Assembly: GCF_025971945.1 (NCBI RefSeq)
Contig: NZ_JAPDHW010000012.1
Coordinates: 29,917 to 93,916, forward strand
DNA from: Chryseobacterium kimseyorum
GTDB lineage: Bacteria > Bacteroidota > Bacteroidia > Flavobacteriales > Weeksellaceae
Direction of reading: 5' to 3'
DNA: 64,000 nucleotides
The translations under genes were made by a program, and so were the position numbers. The notes under the pieces were generated by a model that worked only from the letters and a program-made list of their open reading frames with translations, was not told where the DNA came from and did not search any database. This document shows, in pieces, positions 8,645 through 17,836 of the stretch; position 1 is the first letter of the stretch; the number at the start of each line of letters is the position of its first letter.

Positions 8645-8670
8645 AACTTTTCAAAATCTGACAAAATAAA

Positions 8671-8699
8671 AACTCGGTTGCAGGCAACCGAGTTTTTTA
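8671..8699 (+). terminator. Rho-independent terminator
   Basis: A perfect AACTCGGTTG / CAACCGAGTT stem with a very short loop is followed by six T. It ends the 8237 transcript; the minus-strand gene beyond it ends close by, so it may work in both directions. Confidence 0.9.
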
Positions 8700-8717
8700 T
8701 GTGATTAAATTTCTACA

Positions 8718-8936
8718 TTAAGCTGAGTATGCAGACCTGTTGAGAAAAATATTTTTACCTGAAATTTTATTTTTGGTTAAGCTGTAAATAATCTCTACAG
8801 AGAAGCTTGAAAATTCGTATAAAACATAACGTGAGTTGCTCACAGTGTTTTCATTAATCATCCTGCCCTGTCTCAATACCATGTCATATTGTATCTCATC
8901 CGGCAGATTTGTAAATTCGTAGTAAGAAATATTCAT
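8718..8936 (-). CDS. Small conserved-looking hypothetical protein, 72 aa
   Basis: The 72-residue soluble protein opens with MNISYYEFTNLPDEIQYDMV and closes with a basic tail containing SGKNIFLNRSAYSA. The alternating strand-helix pattern looks like a compact alpha/beta domain. Small orphan proteins of this kind recur in Chryseobacterium-type genomes, but I cannot name a family or function. It faces the 8237 gene tail to tail, sharing the terminator region. Codon use is normal and there is no overlapping competitor. Confidence 0.65.
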   Translation of the reverse strand: MNISYYEFTNLPDEIQYDMVLRQGRMINENTVSNSRYVLYEFSSFSVEIIYSLTKNKISGKNIFLNRSAYSA

Positions 8937-9330
8937 AGCTGTAGTTTTTAATGATTAAATCAATTATGTTTTAACTATATACAATTTGTTTACCAAAAAT
9001 TAAAAATATCGCAAATAGTCGAAACTTTATTTGATTTTTATAATCCATCTAAATTAATAATAAAAATTTGACTACGGTTTAAACTTAAATAAAGCATTAC
9101 AATCTGAAAATCACCAATACAAAAAGTCCATATTAAGATTAAATTATGATAGAGAACAATGCGTGACACCTTTATAATGATATTTTACGACGTCATAATT
9201 TAAAAGATTAAAAATGTACGATATTAAACTAGATTAACGAGAAACAGTTTGCAACCTCCTACATTTGCTAAAGAATTAAGACAACGGAGTTTTAAAATAA
9301 ATCAATCACAACATTAAAAAAAACTTAATT
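8937..9330. other. AT-rich non-coding gap between divergent genes
   Basis: Very AT-rich, with no ORF and no clear hairpin. It separates the minus-strand 72-residue gene from the hydrolase gene. The only recognisable element is a -7 box at 9260-9267. Confidence 0.5.
9260..9267 (+). promoter_or_regulatory. -7 promoter element TACATTTG
   Basis: This exact TAnnTTTG match lies about 63 bp before the hydrolase ATG. No TTG lies at the proper distance upstream; TTA at 9234 is the nearest candidate for -33. Confidence 0.4.
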
Positions 9331-10152
9331 ATGAGCACACTTACATTAAAAGACGGAACAGAGATTTTTTACAAAGACCAAGGCGAAGGACCGGTATTAA
9401 TGTTTCATCACGGATGGCCTTTATCATCTGATGACTGGGATGCGCAGGTCATTTTCTTCCTTCAAAGAGGTTATAGAGTGGTGACACACGACAGAAGAGG
9501 TCACGGACGTTCAAGTCAGAACATCTATGGTCACACCATCGAACAGTATGCTTCAGATGCAGCTGAACTGGTAGAATTTCTTAATTTAAAGGATGTAGTT
9601 CACATCGGTCATTCTACAGGAGGCGGTGAAGTAATCAGATACGTCAACAAATATGCAAACGGAAGAGCGAAAAAAGCAGTTTTAATCAGTGCAGTTCCAC
9701 CGATTATGGTAGCTAGCGACAGCAATCCTGACGGGGTTCCAATGTCAGTCTTTGATGGTATCAGAGATCAGACTTTGAACAACAGACAGCAGTTTTATAT
9801 TGATTTGACCATCCCTTTCTACGGATACAACAGAGAAGGTGCTGATGTTAAAGAAGGAGTTCAGAGAAACTGGTGGAGACAGGGAATGATGGGTGGAATT
9901 GTCGCTCATTATGACGGAATCAAAGCATTTTCTGAAACTGATTTCAGAGAAGACCTGAAAAATGTTGACATTCCTGTTTTGGTTCTTCACGGCGAAGATG
10001 ACCAAATTGTACCTTACCAAAATGCCGCTCTGAAATCAATTAAATTATTGAAAAATGGAACGATAAAAACGTATCCTGGTTTCCCTCACGGAATGCCCAC
10101 CACGGAAGCAGCAACGATTAATAAAGATCTTTTGGAGTTTATTGAAGCTTAA
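9331..10152 (+). CDS. Alpha/beta hydrolase, cofactor-free haloperoxidase/arylesterase type
   Basis: The 273-residue protein matches non-haem chloroperoxidase/arylesterase hydrolases along its length. It has the oxyanion HHGWPLSSDDWD segment (~25-36), DRRGHGRSS (~51-59), the nucleophile Ser in GHSTGGGE (~92-99), the acid Asp in VLHGEDDQIVPY (~220) and the His in FPHGMPTT (~250). It lacks a signal peptide, so it is probably cytoplasmic. Members hydrolyse esters or lactones and can form peracids; the natural substrate is rarely known. It is a single gene between a -7 box and a terminator. Confidence 0.9.
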   Translation: MSTLTLKDGTEIFYKDQGEGPVLMFHHGWPLSSDDWDAQVIFFLQRGYRVVTHDRRGHGRSSQNIYGHTIEQYASDAAELVEFLNLKDVVHIGHSTGGGEVIRYVNKYANGRAKKAVLISAVPPIMVASDSNPDGVPMSVFDGIRDQTLNNRQQFYIDLTIPFYGYNREGADVKEGVQRNWWRQGMMGGIVAHYDGIKAFSETDFREDLKNVDIPVLVLHGEDDQIVPYQNAALKSIKLLKNGTIKTYPGFPHGMPTTEAATINKDLLEFIEA

Positions 10153-10174
10153 TTTTAAAACAAATTAAAATATG

Positions 10175-10206
10175 AAAGGGTGAATCTGTCGGTTCACCCT
10201 TTTTTC
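10175..10206 (+). terminator. Rho-independent terminator
   Basis: AAAGGGTGAA pairs with TTCACCCTTT around an 8-base loop and runs into T residues. It lies 23 bp after the hydrolase stop. Confidence 0.9.
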
Positions 10207-10243
10207 TCTATGATTCTCTAAACAAAATCAGTTTAAAAAATTT

Positions 10244-10942
10244 TTAAGGATTTGTTGCCCATACATCTACTTCCGGTAAAAAGGCAATATTACTGATGGA
10301 GAGCATCGAAGCGATAACCTGTGCGATTTCCAGACCTTTGAGTTTTCTTTCCGTATTAACCGATTCGAAACCTATTTTTTCGGCAAACTCTGTAATCACC
10401 TCACTTGGATTCACCTGCATGACACGGATGTTGTGCTTTCTAAGTTCCATCTGCCAACACATCGTCAGTCCGGAAATAGCTGCTTTGCTCGAAACATAAG
10501 CTGAGCCGTTCATAAAACCCTTAACTGCGCCCATGGATGAAATATTGATAATGTTTCCTGAATTCTGCCTGATAAAATACTGAGCAGCCAGTTTACCGCA
10601 AAGAAAGGTGCTTTTGGTATTCGTCTCCCAAATACGCATAAAATCTTCAGTTGAAGTTTCGGTAAGAGAGCTTATAAAACCAAGACCTGCATTGTTGATT
10701 AAAACATCCAGCCCGCCAAGTTTTTCAATCGCAAAACTGAATAAATGTTCTACATCTGTTTCAATGCTTACATCAGCTTTTACACCGAAAACATCCAGCT
10801 CTTTTGCTGCAGCATTTACTTTTTCTTCGGTGCGTCCACAAATTACAACTTCAGCACCCATTGAACGTAATAATTTTGCCGTTTCAAATCCGATTCCTGT
10901 TGTTCCGCCTGTGATGATTACTTTTGAATTTTTAATTTCCAT
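10244..10942 (-). CDS. Short-chain dehydrogenase/reductase
   Basis: This 232-residue classical-type SDR has the NAD(P) motif TGGTTGIG (residues ~11-18), the NNAGLGF motif, Ser in INISSMG, and the catalytic YVSSK. The C-terminus ends EVDVWATNP, lacking the DGG tail of many SDRs. The second glycine motif followed by VVICGRTEEKV suggests NADP preference, since an Arg follows the second strand. It stands alone between the hydrolase (convergent) and the kdp kinase. Substrate unknown. Confidence 0.88.
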   Translation of the reverse strand: MEIKNSKVIITGGTTGIGFETAKLLRSMGAEVVICGRTEEKVNAAAKELDVFGVKADVSIETDVEHLFSFAIEKLGGLDVLINNAGLGFISSLTETSTEDFMRIWETNTKSTFLCGKLAAQYFIRQNSGNIINISSMGAVKGFMNGSAYVSSKAAISGLTMCWQMELRKHNIRVMQVNPSEVITEFAEKIGFESVNTERKLKGLEIAQVIASMLSISNIAFLPEVDVWATNP

Positions 10943-11094
10943 ATTAAATTTATTGTGATGATTTAAATATTAAATTCTCTTTGTCTTTGCTTAATTTATT
11001 CAACAAAGATCGAAAAGACAGCGCGTTTAAATGTAGGCGAAATCAGGAATTTTGTATCCGAAATAAAGTTTAATGAAATTGCAAGTCATTAATT

Positions 11095-12822
11095 CTACGC
11101 TTTAAGACTGAAATAAAACGTACTTCCCTCACCAATTTCACTCTGTACTGAAATCTCGCCTCCCTGAGCTTCAATAAATTCTTTGCTGATGCTTAAACCC
11201 AAGCCTGTACCGTCAGCTTTCGTTCCTGGAATTCTGAAGTAACGGGTAAATACTTTGTCGAGATACTGCTCTTCAATTCCATAGCCATGATCTTTCACAG
11301 AAAACTTTATCTGATCTTCCTTTTTTTCAACATTGATTTCTATCATTGAATTTTCGTAAGAATAACGGATTGCATTAGAGACGATATTGCTCAAAACCCA
11401 TGACGTTTTCTCATAATCTGCATTTACTAAGTCAACATTTTTATTTATTTTAAATTTAATACTAATCTGTTTATTATCTGCCGCTGACTGATTGGCCGCG
11501 ATCACACTTTCCACCATTTTACTGATCTCCGAAGGCCGTATATTCAGCTGTACGACACCAGTTTCCAATTGGGTAAGATTGAGAAGTTCACCCGTAATTT
11601 TTAAAAGTCTGAGCGTATCTTCTTTAATTCCTACCACCAGCTTCTGCTGTTCGTCATTAAGGTTTCCTATTCTATCATTTTCAAGCAACTGCACACCCAT
11701 CTGAATCGATGAAATTGGAGTTTTAAATTCGTGAGAAACGGTTCCCATAAAATGAGTCTTGGCAAGATCAAGTTCTTTGAAAGGAGTTACATTTCTCAGC
11801 ATAATGACCTGTCCAATAAAGCGTTTACTGTCTTCTCCTGTAGGTAATACATTAATGTCTAAAATTTCTTTTTCAAAATAATTTTCTTTTCCCTCCACAA
11901 AAATTTTCAGCAGTTCCGGTTCGGTTTTTTTCTGAAGCTGGGGATCAATAATTTCTCTGATAAGATCACGCACCAGATCGTTCCCGACAGCAACATCCTG
12001 AATTAATTTCCCTACAAACTGTTCTTTTTTCAGCCCGCTGATTTTTAAAGCTTCATCGTTTACAAAAAGAACTTTTCTGTCTTCATCAATCCCGATTACC
12101 GCATCATGCATATTGTCAATTAATGTTTCGATACGCTTTTTACCTTTCAGAATTTTATCGAGGCGGCTTTCAGAATATTCCTGAAGTTTTTCTGCCATTG
12201 TGTTGAAAGATTTTGCCAGCTCACCGAACTCACTGTTACCTTCAAACCGTACTCTTTCACGATAATTCTGTTTTGCAATCTGATGAATGCTGAAGGTAAG
12301 CTCACGTATCGGATTGGCAATATTGGAGGGAAGATTAACCATTAGTGTAAAGGCAATCAGAAAACAGAGAGTTCCAGCTATAGAAATCACGGCAATTGCA
12401 TTTTCTGCTGTCGTGTTTGCAATTCCACTTTTGATCTGAATTGCGTTCATATTCAGCTGCATCAGTTCGGTAATATCTTTTCTGATGACTGATTTCAGAT
12501 TTTCATCATTCCTATCTTTATTTAAATCTGAAAAATGACTGATGATATTTCGTGTAGCTTCTTTTTCTCCGCTTTCAGTAATATTCTGGCTTTGAAGATT
12601 AAGATTTTTTTGGAATTCCTTCATTGCAAATGGCTGCCGGTCTATTTCCTCAAGAGACAAAAGCATATTTCTGGAGTATTGAAGGGTGTTGTAGTTGGCA
12701 ACAAGAATATTCTGCGTGTCTTTTTTCAGCTGATAGATAAACCATCCTCCCAATACAGAAAGTAAGATAATCATGAAAAACAGGAGACCGACTCCTGCAT
12801 TAAGTTTTGTTTTTATTTTCAT
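11095..12822 (-). CDS. Membrane histidine kinase of the kdp locus (HAMP-PAS-HisKA-HATPase)
   Basis: The 575-residue kinase has a membrane span at ~10-31, a ~100-residue outer sensor segment, a second span at ~143-163, HAMP (~164-218), PAS (~232-345), HisKA with His364 in TVSHEFKTP, and a catalytic domain with N, G1 (DHGYGI) and G2 (GTGLGLSI) boxes. A longer frame reaches back to 12963 but overlaps kdpD by 141 bp. The ATG at 12822 shares one base with the kdpD stop (TGATG), a translational-coupling arrangement, so I use it. It probably supplies the kinase activity missing from the neighbouring KdpD half, signalling potassium or turgor to the sigma-54 regulator upstream. Confidence 0.88.
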   Translation of the reverse strand: MKIKTKLNAGVGLLFFMIILLSVLGGWFIYQLKKDTQNILVANYNTLQYSRNMLLSLEEIDRQPFAMKEFQKNLNLQSQNITESGEKEATRNIISHFSDLNKDRNDENLKSVIRKDITELMQLNMNAIQIKSGIANTTAENAIAVISIAGTLCFLIAFTLMVNLPSNIANPIRELTFSIHQIAKQNYRERVRFEGNSEFGELAKSFNTMAEKLQEYSESRLDKILKGKKRIETLIDNMHDAVIGIDEDRKVLFVNDEALKISGLKKEQFVGKLIQDVAVGNDLVRDLIREIIDPQLQKKTEPELLKIFVEGKENYFEKEILDINVLPTGEDSKRFIGQVIMLRNVTPFKELDLAKTHFMGTVSHEFKTPISSIQMGVQLLENDRIGNLNDEQQKLVVGIKEDTLRLLKITGELLNLTQLETGVVQLNIRPSEISKMVESVIAANQSAADNKQISIKFKINKNVDLVNADYEKTSWVLSNIVSNAIRYSYENSMIEINVEKKEDQIKFSVKDHGYGIEEQYLDKVFTRYFRIPGTKADGTGLGLSISKEFIEAQGGEISVQSEIGEGSTFYFSLKA

Positions 12823-13946
12823 CAGGACAAAATTACTAAATCTACGTTTTGTTTTGAAAGTCTTTTGAGTAACGAGTTGAAAGTATCTGTCGCCAGAATA
12901 ATTCTCCAGATATCGATGTGAGGCTTTCCGATGCATACAGTGGTGACTTTTCTTTCCTCGCACTGCTCCATAATGGTCATAGCAACATTTTTACTTTGAA
13001 TTTTGATAATCTCGGCTCCCAATTCTGTTGCCAACCGAAAATTATTAATTAAATGTCTCTGTTTACTGAGCGCAATTCTGTCGGGAGATTCTCTTGGAAC
13101 CTGCACATAAAGCAAAAACCACTGACTGTTATAATAATTTGCGAGTCTTGCTGTCTTCCGGATAACGTTCTTAGCAGTTGTTTCGTTTGAACTGATGCAG
13201 GCCAGAAACCTTTCTTTTTTTAAAACTTTCCCCGTTACAATTTCAGTTTCCACTTTTCTTGTAACTTGAGATGCGACTTCTTTCAGAGCCAACTCGCGGA
13301 GCTGAAGGATATTTTCATTTTTAAAAAAGTTACTGAGAGCAGACTGCACTTTGCTCTGATCATAAATTTTTCCGTCTTTGAGACGTGAAATCAGTTCATC
13401 GGCTGTCAAATCAATATTTACCACCTCATCTGCTGCAGAAAGTACAGTATCAGGAATACGCTCCATCACCTCTATTCCTGTTACTGCTTTTACTTCTTCG
13501 TTAAGACTTTCGATATGCTGAATATTGACGGCACTGATCACGTTGATGCCCGCATCCAAAATCTCCATGACATCCTGCCATCTTTTTTTGTTTTTGCTTC
13601 CTTCAATATTGGTGTGTGCGAGCTCGTCTACAATGACAATCTCAGGACGAAGTACGATGATCGCAGGAACATCGAGCTCTTCCAGCTCTTTTCCTTTATA
13701 AAATAATTTTCTCCGTGGAATTACTGGTAATCCGTTAAGTAAATTATGGGTTTCTTTACGGTTGTGGGTTTCTATATAACCTATTTTTACATCAATTCCA
13801 TTTTGCAGGAGAACGTGAGCTTCCTGAAGCATTCTGTATGTTTTGCCCACGCCGGCGCTCATACCGATGTAGATTTTCAGTTTCCCCCGCTTTGAGGTGT
13901 TGATCAGCTGCAAAAATTCCTGTGCCGATTTTCTGGGTTCGTCCAT
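12822..13946 (-). CDS. kdpD: KdpD N-terminal sensor module (KdpD domain plus USP domain), no kinase
   Basis: This 374-residue protein equals only the cytoplasmic N-terminal part of E. coli KdpD (about 890 residues). Walker A GMSAGVGKT is at residues 28-36 and the Walker B-like VIVDELAHTN at 104-113; a universal-stress-protein domain follows from ~235 (RFLACISSNETTAKNVIRKTARLANYY). The membrane and kinase parts are absent. Stand-alone KdpD modules are known in Bacteroidota and Cyanobacteria. The gene is coupled to the histidine kinase by TGATG. In E. coli the USP domain binds c-di-AMP-type or other signals in some species; the ligand here is unknown. Confidence 0.9.
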   Translation of the reverse strand: MDEPRKSAQEFLQLINTSKRGKLKIYIGMSAGVGKTYRMLQEAHVLLQNGIDVKIGYIETHNRKETHNLLNGLPVIPRRKLFYKGKELEELDVPAIIVLRPEIVIVDELAHTNIEGSKNKKRWQDVMEILDAGINVISAVNIQHIESLNEEVKAVTGIEVMERIPDTVLSAADEVVNIDLTADELISRLKDGKIYDQSKVQSALSNFFKNENILQLRELALKEVASQVTRKVETEIVTGKVLKKERFLACISSNETTAKNVIRKTARLANYYNSQWFLLYVQVPRESPDRIALSKQRHLINNFRLATELGAEIIKIQSKNVAMTIMEQCEERKVTTVCIGKPHIDIWRIILATDTFNSLLKRLSKQNVDLVILS

Positions 13947-14009
13947 TTTAGATATAAATAAAATTTACAAATCTCTCCGCACAAAAATGGCAGAGAGATT
14001 TTGCATGGT

Positions 14010-15089
14010 TTAAAATGAAACAGCGATTGCTGTGACTGCAGTAAGACTGTTTTTAGAAGTATCGTTGTCACGCATCATAAAGATAGCGTCTTTACTGTTC
14101 AGATTCCGGATCTCTGTCCGCCAAACAAGATTTGGAAGAATATTGTAATCTGCATTTAAAGAATAACCGAAAGTTTTAAAACCGTTTTCTGATCCTGTCG
14201 AAATAATAACTCCTTTCTCATCCTGATAATACTCGCCTCTTGCTGTGATGCTGAATTTTTCTGTTGGTGAATATTTAGCAATTAAAACCGGCGTGTACCA
14301 AATATTATACTGCTCGCTTCCTTTTGCTTTCTGTTCAGCTCCAATATCGAAACCGGCGGTAATGCCAATTTTTTTGCTGATCTGATAAATTCCGTATAAA
14401 TTGTGGAAATAGCGCATTTGTCTGAGACTGTCAGGTTTATCGTTTCCTACAAAAGATCCGCTGTTCAGCGTAAGTTTTTCATTAGGTTTAAAAATGATCT
14501 GATGTCCGAAGGCAGGAGTTGTGTTTCCATCTACTCTTTTTATACGCTGCCATCCGTTTAAAACAAGTCCGCTTAAAAACCATTTTCCGCTTTCCGAAGT
14601 GTATGAAATTTTAGCGCCGGTCTCAAAATAAGGAGAATTGTCTGCAAAAAGACTTCTCGTTAAAGTCCAGTTATCTTTTCCGACTGCGCTTTCAAAACCA
14701 AGATGAGAAGAGAAAATTCCAGCATCTACCCAGAGATTATGTTTTTTAGAAATTTTCACTCCAGCATTTGCTTCATAGACATTCTTCATCACTCCTTCTT
14801 CGGCAGCATAATTTGCATTCATATACGTTCCTGCAGCTATTGCAATATTCGCCCGAACCTGTTCTGTACTGTAAGCCGCTTTAATAAAAGCTAAATTAAT
14901 ATTAACCTCATTATTTCGGTTGTGACTGTAGACAAATGACGGACGAGTATTATTTTTAGGGTTATTAAAATCTGCCTGATAATAAACTTCTGCATACCCA
15001 CTGATGGTAAGCGGTTTTCTGAGTGAATCATTCTGAGCTTTTACGGATATACTCAATACCGCTAAAAGTCCAAATATTATTTTTTTCAT
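14010..15089 (-). CDS. Outer-membrane beta-barrel protein in the kdp operon
   Basis: The 359-residue protein starts with a signal peptide (MKKIIFGLLAVLSISVKA, cut before QND). The remainder alternates polar and hydrophobic residues with many Tyr, Trp and Asn and ends in Phe (AIAVSF), all typical of an outer-membrane barrel. The sequence resembles the BBP2-type porin-like proteins that accompany kdp operons in Bacteroidota. It sits between kdpC and kdpD in the same direction with gaps of 39 and 63 bp. A role in letting potassium across the outer membrane is inference from position. Confidence 0.8.
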   Translation of the reverse strand: MKKIIFGLLAVLSISVKAQNDSLRKPLTISGYAEVYYQADFNNPKNNTRPSFVYSHNRNNEVNINLAFIKAAYSTEQVRANIAIAAGTYMNANYAAEEGVMKNVYEANAGVKISKKHNLWVDAGIFSSHLGFESAVGKDNWTLTRSLFADNSPYFETGAKISYTSESGKWFLSGLVLNGWQRIKRVDGNTTPAFGHQIIFKPNEKLTLNSGSFVGNDKPDSLRQMRYFHNLYGIYQISKKIGITAGFDIGAEQKAKGSEQYNIWYTPVLIAKYSPTEKFSITARGEYYQDEKGVIISTGSENGFKTFGYSLNADYNILPNLVWRTEIRNLNSKDAIFMMRDNDTSKNSLTAVTAIAVSF

Positions 15090-15128
15090 TAAATTCTAAT
15101 TTAAATATTTTAAGTTATTCTTTTGCAA

Positions 15129-15695
15129 TTACTTTTTGGCAAGTTGATCCAGCGCAATATTCAGCTGTAGGACATTTATTTTTTCAGGACCGAACATTCC
15201 GAGGAAAGGTTTCTCAATATTCTCATCAATCAGCATATCGACTTTTGACTCATCTAAATTTCTGACTTTCGCGATTCTTTTAGCCTGAACCTTTGCAGCC
15301 TGTACAGAAAAATTAGGATCTAATCCGCTCCCACTTGCCGTTACCAGATCAGCAGGAATTTGAGATTTTACAAGTCCCTGATTTTTAATCATCAAAGTAT
15401 CGATACGTGCCTGAACCTGATCAAGATATTCTTTATTTGAAGGCGCTTTGTTACTTCCACCCGATCCTGCAGAATTATAATCAACAGCAGAAGGTCTAGA
15501 GGAGAAATACTGATCTACGGTAAAAGACTGACCAATGTTTGAATAATATGTTTTATTGCCAGACTCTACGGTTTTTCCTCTCCCGTGATTAGGTGAAAGT
15601 TGAGCCATTGCGAAAATCAATGCCGGATAAATAACTGCAAGAAGTACAATGCACAATGTTGTTAATTTAATGGCAGGTAAAATATGTTTTTTCAT
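15129..15695 (-). CDS. kdpC: KdpC, potassium-transporting ATPase subunit C
   Basis: The 188-residue protein has one N-terminal membrane span (~9-30) and the conserved periplasmic KdpC sequence: SRPSAVDYNSAGSGGSNKAPSN, then DLVTASGSGLDPNFSVQAAKVQ and a C-terminal VLQLNIALDQL. KdpC stabilises the KdpFABC complex and raises ATP affinity of KdpB. Length is normal for the family. It follows kdpB by 11 bp. Confidence 0.97.
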   Translation of the reverse strand: MKKHILPAIKLTTLCIVLLAVIYPALIFAMAQLSPNHGRGKTVESGNKTYYSNIGQSFTVDQYFSSRPSAVDYNSAGSGGSNKAPSNKEYLDQVQARIDTLMIKNQGLVKSQIPADLVTASGSGLDPNFSVQAAKVQAKRIAKVRNLDESKVDMLIDENIEKPFLGMFGPEKINVLQLNIALDQLAKK

Positions 15696-15706
15696 TTTTA
15701 ATAATT

Positions 15707-17713
15707 TTAAAAGAATAATGAAACTATAAGATCGATGATTTTAATTCCTATAAATGGAATAACAACACCGCCAAGTCCGAAAATCAATAGATTACGTCTC
15801 AGCAAAGCTGATGCACCGATCGGCTTGTACGCTACCCCTTTCAGAGCTAAAGGAATCAGAATAGGAATGATGATCGCGTTAAAAATAACTGCTGAAAGAA
15901 TCGCACTTTCCGGACTGTGAAGATTCATAATATTAAGTCCCTGCAAAGCTGGAATCGCAGTGATAAAAAGTGCAGGAATAATGGCAAAATATTTTGCAAC
16001 GTCATTTGCAATACTGAAAGTGGTCAGCGTTCCTCTAGTCATCAGCAACTGTTTCCCGATTTCTACAACCTCAATAAGTTTCGTGGGGTCATTGTCGAGA
16101 TCAACCATGTTTCCAGCTTCCTTTGCAGCCTGAGTTCCGCTGTTCATTGCAACACCCACATCGGCCTGTGCCAAAGCCGGAGCATCATTGGTACCATCTC
16201 CCATCATGGCAACCAGACGTCCTTCAGTCTGTTCTTTCTTGATGTAATTCATTTTGTCTTCAGGTTTCGCCTCTGCAATAAAATCGTCAACCCCAGCTTT
16301 CTCAGCAATGAATTTTGCAGTAAGCGGATTATCACCGGTTACCATTACTGTTTTGATCCCCATTTTTCTGAGACGGTCAAAACGTTCATTGATTCCTGGT
16401 TTGATAATATCCTGAAGTTCGATTACACCCAGAACTTTTTCGTTTTCAGAAACGACAAGCGGAGTTCCACCGTTTTGTGAAATTTCTTTTACTTTATCAT
16501 CAGTTTCCTGCGGAAAGGTATTTCCCGCACTAAGAACGATATTTCTAATCGCATCGGTTGCACCTTTTCGGATACGAAAGTTTTCATAATTCACTCCGGA
16601 ACTTCTTGTCTCAGCAGTGAATTTTATGTATTCGGGATTCTCCATTGAGTATGTAGAAGGATCAATACCAGCCAGTTCAACAATTGATTTTCCTTCAGGA
16701 GTTTCGTCGGTCATTGAACTTAGTACAGCAGCTTTTATCAGTTCTTTTTCGTCCACATTGTGGGCGGCATAAAAATGAGTCGCTTTACGGTTTCCAATGG
16801 TTATGGTTCCGGTTTTATCCAGCAGAAGAACATCAATATCACCTGCAGTTTCCACCGCTTTTCCACTTTTAGTGATCACATTGGCGCGCAGTGCTCTGTC
16901 CATTCCGGCAATACCGATTGCGGATAGAAGTCCACCGATCGTTGTAGGAATCAGACATACAAAAAGTGAGATAAATGATGCAATGGTAATGCTTACATTG
17001 GCATAATCTGCAAAAGGCTTTAAGGTGATACAGACGATGATGAATACTAAAGTAAATCCTGCAAGCAAAATCGTTAATGCAATTTCATTGGGTGTTTTCT
17101 GTCTTGAGGCACCTTCTACCAATGCAATCATTTTATCTAAAAAACTTTCGCCAGGCTGAGTGGTTACTTTTACAACAATTCTGTCTGAAAGAACCTTTGT
17201 ACCTCCTGTTACAGAACTTTTATCTCCACCAGACTCCCGAATAACGGGAGCCGATTCTCCGGTGATGGCACTTTCATCAATGGTTGCCAAACCTTCAATA
17301 ATTTCTCCGTCAGACGCAATGATGTCTCCGGCTTCGCATACAAAGATGTCATCTTTCTGTAGTTTTGAGGAAGAAATAATACTTCCGTCACGTAATTTAG
17401 CCGGAGTTTCTTCTCTCGTTTTACGAAGACTGTCTGCCTGGGCTTTTCCTCTCGCTTCCGCTATGGCTTCAGCAAAATTACCGAATAGAACTGTTAGTAA
17501 GAGAATGATAAAAACCGTAAAATTATAGGCAAAACTACCCTGAGATTTTTCTCCTGTTAAAGTCCATATACTTACGATGAACATAACGAGAGTTCCAATC
17601 CAGACCAGAAACATAACTGGATTTCTGAACATGGTTTTGGGGTTGAGTTTTATAAAAGACTGCACAAGAGCTTCCTGCATCAGTTCTTTTTGAAACAATG
17701 ATTTATTATTCAT
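15707..17713 (-). CDS. kdpB: KdpB, P-type ATPase subunit of the potassium pump
   Basis: The 668-residue P-type ATPase has the phosphorylation Asp299 in DKTGT, TGES at 151-154, the ATP-binding FTAETRSSG(V) and KGA segments, and the hinge [16 protein letters not shown]. These match KdpB. It hydrolyses ATP to drive potassium that enters through KdpA. Ser/Thr at TGES is present, the residue that in E. coli neighbours the inhibitory phosphorylation site. It is separated from kdpA by an 83-bp palindromic repeat described below. Confidence 0.98.
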   Translation of the reverse strand: MNNKSLFQKELMQEALVQSFIKLNPKTMFRNPVMFLVWIGTLVMFIVSIWTLTGEKSQGSFAYNFTVFIILLLTVLFGNFAEAIAEARGKAQADSLRKTREETPAKLRDGSIISSSKLQKDDIFVCEAGDIIASDGEIIEGLATIDESAITGESAPVIRESGGDKSSVTGGTKVLSDRIVVKVTTQPGESFLDKMIALVEGASRQKTPNEIALTILLAGFTLVFIIVCITLKPFADYANVSITIASFISLFVCLIPTTIGGLLSAIGIAGMDRALRANVITKSGKAVETAGDIDVLLLDKTGTITIGNRKATHFYAAHNVDEKELIKAAVLSSMTDETPEGKSIVELAGIDPSTYSMENPEYIKFTAETRSSGVNYENFRIRKGATDAIRNIVLSAGNTFPQETDDKVKEISQNGGTPLVVSENEKVLGVIELQDIIKPGINERFDRLRKMGIKTVMVTGDNPLTAKFIAEKAGVDDFIAEAKPEDKMNYIKKEQTEGRLVAMMGDGTNDAPALAQADVGVAMNSGTQAAKEAGNMVDLDNDPTKLIEVVEIGKQLLMTRGTLTTFSIANDVAKYFAIIPALFITAIPALQGLNIMNLHSPESAILSAVIFNAIIIPILIPLALKGVAYKPIGASALLRRNLLIFGLGGVVIPFIGIKIIDLIVSLFF

Positions 17714-17737
17714 TTGGAGATATTTATTTTTATATGT

Positions 17738-17820
17738 AGGTCATCCCAATAGTCGGGACAGGTAATGCGATCGCCGAATCTTTATTTGGTTTTGTTTCCA
17801 AAGCATGGCGACTTCAGTTT
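17738..17820 (-). repeat. Intercistronic palindromic element, copy A (kdpA-kdpB)
   Basis: Read on the coding strand the element opens AAGTCGCCATGCTTTGG and closes with GGGATGACC. It starts 16 bp after the kdpA stop and ends 24 bp before the kdpB start. Copies B (20023-20088) and C (38364-38446) share both ends and the same placement. Confidence 0.65.
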
Positions 17821-17836
17821 ATTTTCTTTATCTATT

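Noticed and set aside
12823..12963. N-terminal extension of the kdp histidine kinase by 47 residues
   Set aside because: It lies in the kdpD gene and is charged, non-homologous sequence; ATG 12822 overlapping the kdpD stop is the natural coupled start.
15917..16480. Plus-strand 187-codon frame inside kdpB
   Set aside because: Shadow frame opposite a clear kdpB; composition is unlike a protein.
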